Shown here piece after piece: positions 8,763 through 12,936 of a stretch of DNA of 12,936 nucleotides. Made by a program: the position numbers and the translations under genes. Every line of letters begins with the position of its first letter. The first letter of the stretch is position 1. Source of the DNA: Desulfohalobiaceae bacterium (lineage in GTDB: Bacteria > Desulfobacterota > Desulfovibrionia > Desulfovibrionales > Desulfothermaceae); the NCBI GenBank assembly GCA_021737525.1, contig JAIPDU010000023.1:1-12936 (forward strand), given 5' to 3'. The notes under the pieces were generated by a model. It was not told the origin of the DNA. It worked only from the letters and a program-made list of their open reading frames with translations, and did no database searches.

Positions 8763-8945
8763 GGACCCTGGGAGTCTCGTGATTGCCGGAGGCTTTTTTG
8801 AGCCAACACTTAAAAAGCTAGGGAGCTGCTCTCGTAACCTGTTGTGCATGCCCGGCACGGACCGGGAAGCCTGATGGTTACCGGCGGCACCCACCTGGAA
8901 AGCCAGGTTCAAAATAGACCGCAACACGGACTTCCGGGGTGTTTT
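8763..8945 (+). ncRNA. ssrS: 6S RNA (RNA polymerase-binding regulator)
   Basis: A rod-like RNA of about 180 nt immediately downstream of zapA. The closing stem is 8765-8781 paired with 8925-8940: ACCCTGGGAGTC against GACTTCCGGGGT, then, after one bulged T (8777), CGTG with CACG. The upper arm has GTAACC/GGTTAC (8834-8839 with 8876-8881) and an apical CCCGG-CACGGA-CCGGG (8851-8866). A side hairpin ACCTGG/CCAGGT (8893-8908) lies in the 3' strand of the central bubble, and the 5' strand of the bubble is the A-rich stretch around 8805-8818. A short T-run (8942-8945) after the stem can end the transcript. Size, architecture and the zapA neighbourhood all fit 6S RNA, which mimics an open promoter and holds the housekeeping holoenzyme in stationary phase. 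The exact ends are approximate, and it may be processed from a zapA transcript. Confidence 0.8.
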
Positions 8946-9386
8946 CTCCAAATCTTCCTTCATCCGCGCCAAAGATGCAGTAAGCCTGTAAATGCCATTG
9001 GCGCCCTTCCCGCTCGAGCATGCCCTGTAACCCAGCCGGCATGTTCCTGCCATGCATTCCCTGAGACCTCCTGCCCGAAACAAACCGCCACTGATATGTT
9101 ACGGCCCTGACCGGCAGACCCATTTTCGGTCAAGCCCGCAAGGCCCGTGCTGAGAACGCAGCCGGTCTTTTCCGGCAACGGCAGGAGAGCAATACTGCGG
9201 TACGCACAGCTCGTCCGGTGTATTGCTTCGAGAAAAGCCTCCCTTTGCTGTCCCGCGGTCTGTCCTTGTTCCCGAACCCTGTTTTGTTGGGGAATAGGGA
9301 CGGGCCGCCCCTGGGGACCTTCACGGGGGAAGCAAACAATCGTGCGGCGAGGTTGATCGAACCTCTTCGAGACAAGGAGAATGCCT
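8946..9386. other. 441-bp gene-free region between 6S RNA and rny, with several hairpins
   Basis: No coding sequence is convincing on either strand. Potential stems on the plus strand include GCATG/CATGC (9039-9043 with 9051-9055), GACCG/CGGTC (9109-9113 with 9127-9131), GCCGG-TCTTTT-CCGGC (9161-9176), AGCAATAC/GTATTGCT (9188-9195 with 9220-9227, extended inside by CGG/CCG) and CCCG-AA-CCCT with AGGG-A-CGGG (9271-9280 with 9296-9304). None is followed by a T-run. This may be a long structured 5' leader of rny, plausible because RNase Y genes can be subject to post-transcriptional control, or it may hide a small RNA. I see no clear sigma70 promoter. Confidence 0.4.
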
Positions 9387-10940
9387 ATGCAGATGATAGC
9401 CATAGCCGCAGGCTTTTTGCTGTGCGGCATAGGAATCGGTTACGGGTTGTATTCCGCGTTCGCCAAAAGGAAGGCGCGGGACGCCACAGCCAGGGCGAAC
9501 CAGATCCTGGAGGATGCGACCAAGGAGGCGGAAGCCAAGAAGAAGGAATACCTCCTGCAGGCCAGGGACGAGGTTTTCCAGCAGAAGAAGGAGATGGAGA
9601 GCGAGTTCAAGGAACAGGAGAACAAGCTCAAAAAGCAGGAGGACAAGCTCCAGAAGAAGGAAGAGCGTCTGGAGTCCAAGCAGGAGAAGATCACTCAGAA
9701 GGAGAGCGAGCTCGCGGATACGGAAAAGCGTCTAGGGAACAAGGAGAAGGAGCTGCAGAACCGGGAGCAGGAGCTGGAAGAGAAAAAGAGGGAACAGGAG
9801 CAGCGTCTGCAGGAGATATCCGGCTTGAGCCGCGAGGATGCCAAGGAGAAGCTCATGGCGGATGTCGAGAGCGAGGTCCGGCACGAGTCCGCCAAGCGGG
9901 TCCGGCAGATCGAGACCGAGGCCAAGGAGACCGCGGACAAGAAGGCCAAGGAGGTCCTGGCCAACGCCATCCAGCGCTATGCCGGGGACTATGTCTCGGA
10001 GCAGACAGTGGCCGCGGTGAATCTGCCCAGCGATGAGATGAAGGGACGGATCATCGGACGCGAGGGCCGGAATATCCGCTCCTTCGAGTCCGCAACCGGA
10101 GTGGATCTGATCATCGACGACACGCCGGAAACGGTGATTCTGTCCGCATACAGCCCTCTTAGACGGGCCAAGGCCAAACGGGTGCTGGAGCGGCTCATAA
10201 CCGACGGCAGGATCCATCCCGCCCGCATCGAGGACATCACCCAGAAGGTGGAGAAGGAGATGGAGGTCAAGCTCAGGGAGATAGGCGAACAGGTCACCTT
10301 CGACGTGGGCGTGCACGGGATCCATAACGAGCTGATCCGTCTCCTGGGCCATCTCAATTTCCGCACCAGCTTTTCCCAGAACGTGCTGGACCACTCCATG
10401 GAAGTGGCCTTCCTTTGCGGGGTCATGGCCTCGGAGCTGGGCATGGACGTAAAAAAGGCCAAGCGGGCCGGACTGCTCCATGATATCGGCAAGGCGGTGG
10501 ATCACGAGATGGAGGGGCCTCATGCGGTCATCGGATCCAATCTGGCCAAGAAGCACGACGAGTCCAAGGACATTGTCCATGCCATAGAGGCCCATCACGA
10601 GGATACGCAGGCCCAGTCCATCCTGGCCGTGCTGGTTCAGGCCGCGGACAGCCTTTCCGGAGCGCGCCCTGGGGCCCGCAAGGAGCTGTTGGAGAACTAC
10701 GTCAAGCGCTTGGAGGAACTGGAGAACGTGGCCACCTCCTACGACGGCGTGACCAAGGCCTACGCCATTCAGGCGGGCCGCGAGCTCAGGGTCATGATCG
10801 ACTGCGATCGGGTGAACGAGGATCAGACCTATATGCTCTGCCGGGATATCGCCCAGTCCGTGGAAGAGAAGCTGACCTACCCCGGCCAGATCAAGGTGAC
10901 CTGCATCCGGGAGAAGCGCTCGGTGGAATACGCCAAATAG
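9387..10940 (+). CDS. rny: ribonuclease Y (membrane-anchored endoribonuclease)
   Basis: 517-residue RNase Y, which starts mRNA decay from the membrane. Domains in order: an N-terminal membrane helix (about residues 2-22, IAIAAGFLLCGIGIGYGLY), a very long Lys/Glu/Gln coiled coil (about 30-180), a KH RNA-binding domain with GRIIGREGRNIR at 220-231, then an HD metal-dependent phosphohydrolase domain with the HD pair at His365-Asp366 in LLHDIGKAVDHE, and a conserved C-terminal region. Length matches B. subtilis RNase Y (520). I chose the ATG at 9387 because AAGGAG (9374-9379) is 7 bases upstream; the in-frame ATG at 9381, two codons earlier, would be only 1 base from that site. It is 19 bases before ymdB, so the two are co-transcribed. 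Confidence 0.97.
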   Translation: MQMIAIAAGFLLCGIGIGYGLYSAFAKRKARDATARANQILEDATKEAEAKKKEYLLQARDEVFQQKKEMESEFKEQENKLKKQEDKLQKKEERLESKQEKITQKESELADTEKRLGNKEKELQNREQELEEKKREQEQRLQEISGLSREDAKEKLMADVESEVRHESAKRVRQIETEAKETADKKAKEVLANAIQRYAGDYVSEQTVAAVNLPSDEMKGRIIGREGRNIRSFESATGVDLIIDDTPETVILSAYSPLRRAKAKRVLERLITDGRIHPARIEDITQKVEKEMEVKLREIGEQVTFDVGVHGIHNELIRLLGHLNFRTSFSQNVLDHSMEVAFLCGVMASELGMDVKKAKRAGLLHDIGKAVDHEMEGPHAVIGSNLAKKHDESKDIVHAIEAHHEDTQAQSILAVLVQAADSLSGARPGARKELLENYVKRLEELENVATSYDGVTKAYAIQAGRELRVMIDCDRVNEDQTYMLCRDIAQSVEEKLTYPGQIKVTCIREKRSVEYAK

Positions 10941-10959
10941 GGGATGGAGCGGAAAACGG

Positions 10960-11745
10960 ATGCGCATACTCTTCCTGGGCGATATCGTGGGCCGGCCGGG
11001 CCGCAAGGCCGTATGCAACAGATTGCCCCAGCTGCGGCGCGAATACGAGCTGGATCTGGTTATGGCCAACGCGGAGAATGCCTCGGGCGGCCTGGGCCTG
11101 AACCAGAAAAATGCGAGACAGCTGCACAGGGCCGGTCTGGAGGTGCTGACCTCGGGGAATCATATCTGGCGTTACAAGGAGATCCTGCCCTTTCTGGAGG
11201 AGACGGATTGGCTGCTCCGTCCGGCGAATTATCCTCCGCGGGTGCCGGGCCGGGGATATACCGTCCTGGAGTCCGGCGAGACCCGGGTTGCGGTGCTCAA
11301 TCTGCAAGGCAGGGTGTTCATGGAGCCCCTGGACTGCCCCTTCCGCGCGGCGGATACCGTCCTGCTGCAGATGCAGGAGCAAAACCCGGATGTGATCCTG
11401 GTCGACTTCCACGCGGAGGCCACCTCGGAAAAACAGGCCCTGAGGCATTATCTGGAGGGCAGGGTGACCGCTCTGCTGGGCACCCATACCCACGTGCAGA
11501 CCGGGGATGCCTCGGTCGGAGACAAGGGCACCGCGTACGTCACGGATCTGGGCATGTGCGGGCCCAGGGACTCGGTCATCGGCATGGATCCCGATCCGGT
11601 TGTGCAGGGATTCAAGATGCAGACCCCGCAACGTTGGAGCGTGGCCGGGGGGAAGACCGTCCTCGACGGCGTTCTGCTGGATATCGACAGCCAAAGCGGC
11701 AGGTGCGAGGCGATTACTGCCTGGCGGGAAGAGCAGGAGGTATAA
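10960..11745 (+). CDS. ymdB: YmdB-family metallophosphoesterase (cyclic-nucleotide phosphodiesterase)
   Basis: 261-residue dinuclear metallophosphoesterase of the TIGR00282/YmdB family. Metal ligands and family motifs are all present: GDIVG with Asp8, NAEN with Glu39 and Asn40, GNHIW with Asn67 and His68, DFHAEATSEK with His151, and GTHTHVQT with His176 and His178. B. subtilis YmdB (264 residues) hydrolyses 2',3'- and 3',5'-cyclic nucleotides and affects biofilm and motility gene expression; its gene also lies directly downstream of the RNase Y gene, so a shared role in RNA turnover is plausible. RNA cleavage products with cyclic phosphates could be a natural substrate, but that is inference. 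There is no signal peptide, so it is cytoplasmic. The ATG at 10960 has GGAGCGG upstream. Confidence 0.93.
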   Translation: MRILFLGDIVGRPGRKAVCNRLPQLRREYELDLVMANAENASGGLGLNQKNARQLHRAGLEVLTSGNHIWRYKEILPFLEETDWLLRPANYPPRVPGRGYTVLESGETRVAVLNLQGRVFMEPLDCPFRAADTVLLQMQEQNPDVILVDFHAEATSEKQALRHYLEGRVTALLGTHTHVQTGDASVGDKGTAYVTDLGMCGPRDSVIGMDPDPVVQGFKMQTPQRWSVAGGKTVLDGVLLDIDSQSGRCEAITAWREEQEV

Positions 11746-11746
11746 T

Positions 11747-11786
11747 CCCTGAGTTCAGGGGGTTGGACATATTTTTTACAACCCTC
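11747..11786 (+). terminator. weak terminator-like hairpins after ymdB
   Basis: Immediately after the ymdB stop, CCCTGA (11747-11752) pairs with TCAGGG (11755-11760), but the T-run (11772-11777) begins 11 bases later, too far for a classic terminator. A second hairpin, GGGTTG (11760-11765) with CAACCC (11779-11784), carries the T-run in its loop and shares Gs with the first, so the two compete. It could be a poor terminator or an RNA 3'-end stabiliser. Confidence 0.3.
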
Positions 11787-11826
11787 ATTTCCGGGCCGAT
11801 CCGGGCACAACCAAGCAGGAAAATGT

Positions 11827-12059
11827 AGCGAGCCGAACCGGGGAGAGCGCTTCGCTGGGCTTCATATAGACCATGGCCTTGAAGTAATGTGCAGTAGGCT
11901 CAAGTAGCGTGCCCATTCGCTTCAGGGGTTGCCTTGGAGAAAAACCGCCTCTTTGTTCCCAGGTGGCCTGTGGGTGGGGCCGCTCAGTATTCACTCCCCC
12001 TGTCAGGTGATGTCTGGGATGAAGCCTGCGCTGCAGCGCTCTCCCCGGCACGGCTCGCT
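11827..12059. mobile_element. 233-bp MITE-like element with about 40-bp terminal inverted repeats
   Basis: The left end (11827-11865) and the right end (12019-12059) are inverted copies. The outer part, AGCGAGCCG-NN-CCGGGGAGAGCGCT, is identical at 23 of 25 positions (AA on the left, TG on the right). After a short variable stretch that includes the 12-bp palindrome GCGCTGCAGCGC (12028-12039) on the right, both end in GGCTTCAT. The 153-bp middle has no family I recognise; a minus-strand frame of 95 codons (11785-12072) runs through the element but looks non-coding. No transposase is present and I see no clear target duplication. Long inverted repeats around a short non-coding core fit a non-autonomous transposable element; a large structured RNA is the alternative. 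Confidence 0.65.
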
Positions 12060-12084
12060 TAATATATTTCAATAATTCAGCATG

Positions 12085-12093
12085 TTATCCACA
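12085..12093 (+). promoter_or_regulatory. DnaA-box sequence in an AT-rich strip before tyrS
   Basis: TTATCCACA is a perfect match to the consensus DnaA box (TTATNCACA). It sits in an AT-rich strip (about 12059-12112) with an eight-T run directly after it, 40 bases before the tyrS start. Only this one box was noticed, so it is not an origin by itself. It could be a DnaA-responsive promoter site or chance; a given 9-mer is expected about 0.1 times in a window this size, counting both strands. Confidence 0.3.
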
Positions 12094-12132
12094 TTTTTTT
12101 TACAAAAAGAGTGAACGAGACAGGACAGGGTT

Positions 12133-12936
12133 ATGAGCAAGGACGTCCAGTACTGCAAGGAGCTCATTTGTCGAGGAGCCGAGGAGGTTATCGAGGAGCA
12201 GGAGCTGGAGGCCAAGCTGGGGCGGGACCGGCCGCTTCTGGTCAAGGCCGGGTTCGATCCCACAGCCCCGGATCTGCATCTGGGGCACATGGTCCTGATC
12301 CAGAAATTGAAGAATTTCCAGGATCTGGGGCATCGAATCCTTTTCCTCATCGGCGACTTTACCGGAATGATCGGTGATCCCAGCGGCAAGTCGGAGACGC
12401 GCAAGCACCTGACCAGGGAGGAGGTCCGGGAGAATGCCGAGACCTACAAGCGGCAGGTGTTCAAGGTGCTGGATCCGGACAAGACCGAGGTCCTGTTCAA
12501 TTCCGCCTGGATGGACCAGTTCAGCGCGTACGATTTTCTGCGGCTGGCCTCGCGCTATACCGTTTCCCGCATGCTGGAACGGGACGACTTCCACAACCGC
12601 TTCCAGGACAATCGTCCCATCGCCATCCACGAGTTCATCTATCCCCTGATCCAGGGATACGACTCCATCGCCATGAACGCGGACGTGGAGATCGGCGGCA
12701 CGGACCAGAAGTTCAATCTCCTCATGGGCCGGACCCTGCAGCGCCAGGAGGGATTAGAGCCGCAGGTCATCCTGACCATGCCCATTCTGGAGGGCCTGGA
12801 CGGGGTACAGAAGATGAGCAAGTCCCTGGGCAACTATGTGGCTATCGAGGACACCCCGGAGGATGTCTACGGCAAGCTCATGTCCGTTTCGGACGATCTC
12901 ATGTATCGCTATTTCCAGCTCCTGACGGACAGGGAC
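12133..12936 (+). CDS. tyrS: tyrosyl-tRNA synthetase, N-terminal part (runs off the window)
   Basis: The first 268 codons of a class I tyrosyl-tRNA synthetase, which charges tRNA-Tyr in the cytoplasm; the frame is open to the last base. The nucleotide-binding fold shows KAGFDPTAPDLHLGH, with the HIGH-type motif HLGH at residues 49-52, then LIGDFTGMIGDPSGKSETR, the tyrosine pocket segment EFIYPLIQGYDS, DVEIGGTDQKFN and the KMSKS loop at residues 227-231. GDFTGMIGDPSGKS is typical of the TyrZ-like branch rather than the E. coli TyrS branch. The family is about 400 residues long, so the C-terminal tRNA-binding (S4-type) domain lies outside. The ATG at 12133 has the purine-rich AGGACAGGG just upstream. 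The gene is cut off from ymdB by 387 bp including the MITE-like element, so it probably has its own promoter. Confidence 0.95.
   Translation, partial: MSKDVQYCKELICRGAEEVIEEQELEAKLGRDRPLLVKAGFDPTAPDLHLGHMVLIQKLKNFQDLGHRILFLIGDFTGMIGDPSGKSETRKHLTREEVRENAETYKRQVFKVLDPDKTEVLFNSAWMDQFSAYDFLRLASRYTVSRMLERDDFHNRFQDNRPIAIHEFIYPLIQGYDSIAMNADVEIGGTDQKFNLLMGRTLQRQEGLEPQVILTMPILEGLDGVQKMSKSLGNYVAIEDTPEDVYGKLMSVSDDLMYRYFQLLTDRD

Noticed and set aside
8946..9386. Possible remnant of ygfA/fthC, the usual gene after 6S RNA in gammaproteobacteria
   Set aside because: No frame on either strand shows 5-formyltetrahydrofolate cyclo-ligase motifs.
11950..12010. T-box-like motif GGGTGGGGCCGC upstream of tyrS
   Set aside because: It lies inside the inverted-repeat element, lacks a specifier hairpin and terminator/antiterminator pair, and does not match AGGGTGGNACCGCG well.
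11785..12072. Minus-strand 95-codon frame across the MITE-like element
   Set aside because: The frame follows the inverted repeats, has no domain and no supporting ribosome site; treated as non-coding.

Overview
This window looks like chromosomal DNA of a sulfate-reducer-type bacterium of the Desulfobacterota (old Deltaproteobacteria), probably Desulfovibrionales or a relative. The basis is inference: GC-rich coding sequence, the F1-ATPase operon headed by paired b'/b genes and followed by glmU, a small coiled-coil gene, zapA, rny, a ymdB-type phosphoesterase gene and tyrS, and an AtpF with a signal-peptide-like N-terminus. All coding genes are on the plus strand.

Layout. 1-403 is non-coding: a run of GC-rich hairpins (about 1-232), then a candidate promoter and an 18-bp Rex-like operator just before the first gene. 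404-6585 is the ATP synthase operon: atpF' (b'), atpF (b), atpH (delta), atpA (alpha), atpG (gamma), atpD (beta), atpC (epsilon). It has no atpB or atpE (Fo a and c subunits), which must lie elsewhere. Two things interrupt it: a convincing intrinsic terminator between atpF' and atpF (821-861), and a 125-bp palindromic repeat between atpD and atpC (6007-6131). A textbook terminator closes the operon at 6606-6638. A second palindromic element (6689-6789) and a good sigma70 promoter (6824-6852) precede glmU.

6899-8750 is glmU, an overlapping small coiled-coil gene (ZapB-like) and zapA. Directly after zapA is a strong candidate 6S RNA (about 8763-8945), the same zapA-6S neighbourhood known from gammaproteobacteria. 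About 440 bp without a gene but with several hairpins then lead into rny (RNase Y) and the ymdB-type phosphodiesterase gene. Between ymdB and tyrS lies a 233-bp MITE-like element with about 40-bp terminal inverted repeats (11827-12059), followed by an AT-rich strip holding a perfect DnaA-box sequence. tyrS runs off the right edge.

Function. The genes are core housekeeping: ATP synthesis, UDP-GlcNAc supply for the cell wall, Z-ring assembly, RNA polymerase regulation by 6S RNA, mRNA decay, and tRNA-Tyr charging. The unusual content is in the gaps: three unrelated palindromic elements, an intra-operon terminator, a redox-type operator and two structured non-coding stretches. I did not find a defence system, CRISPR array or other clearly new multi-gene system.
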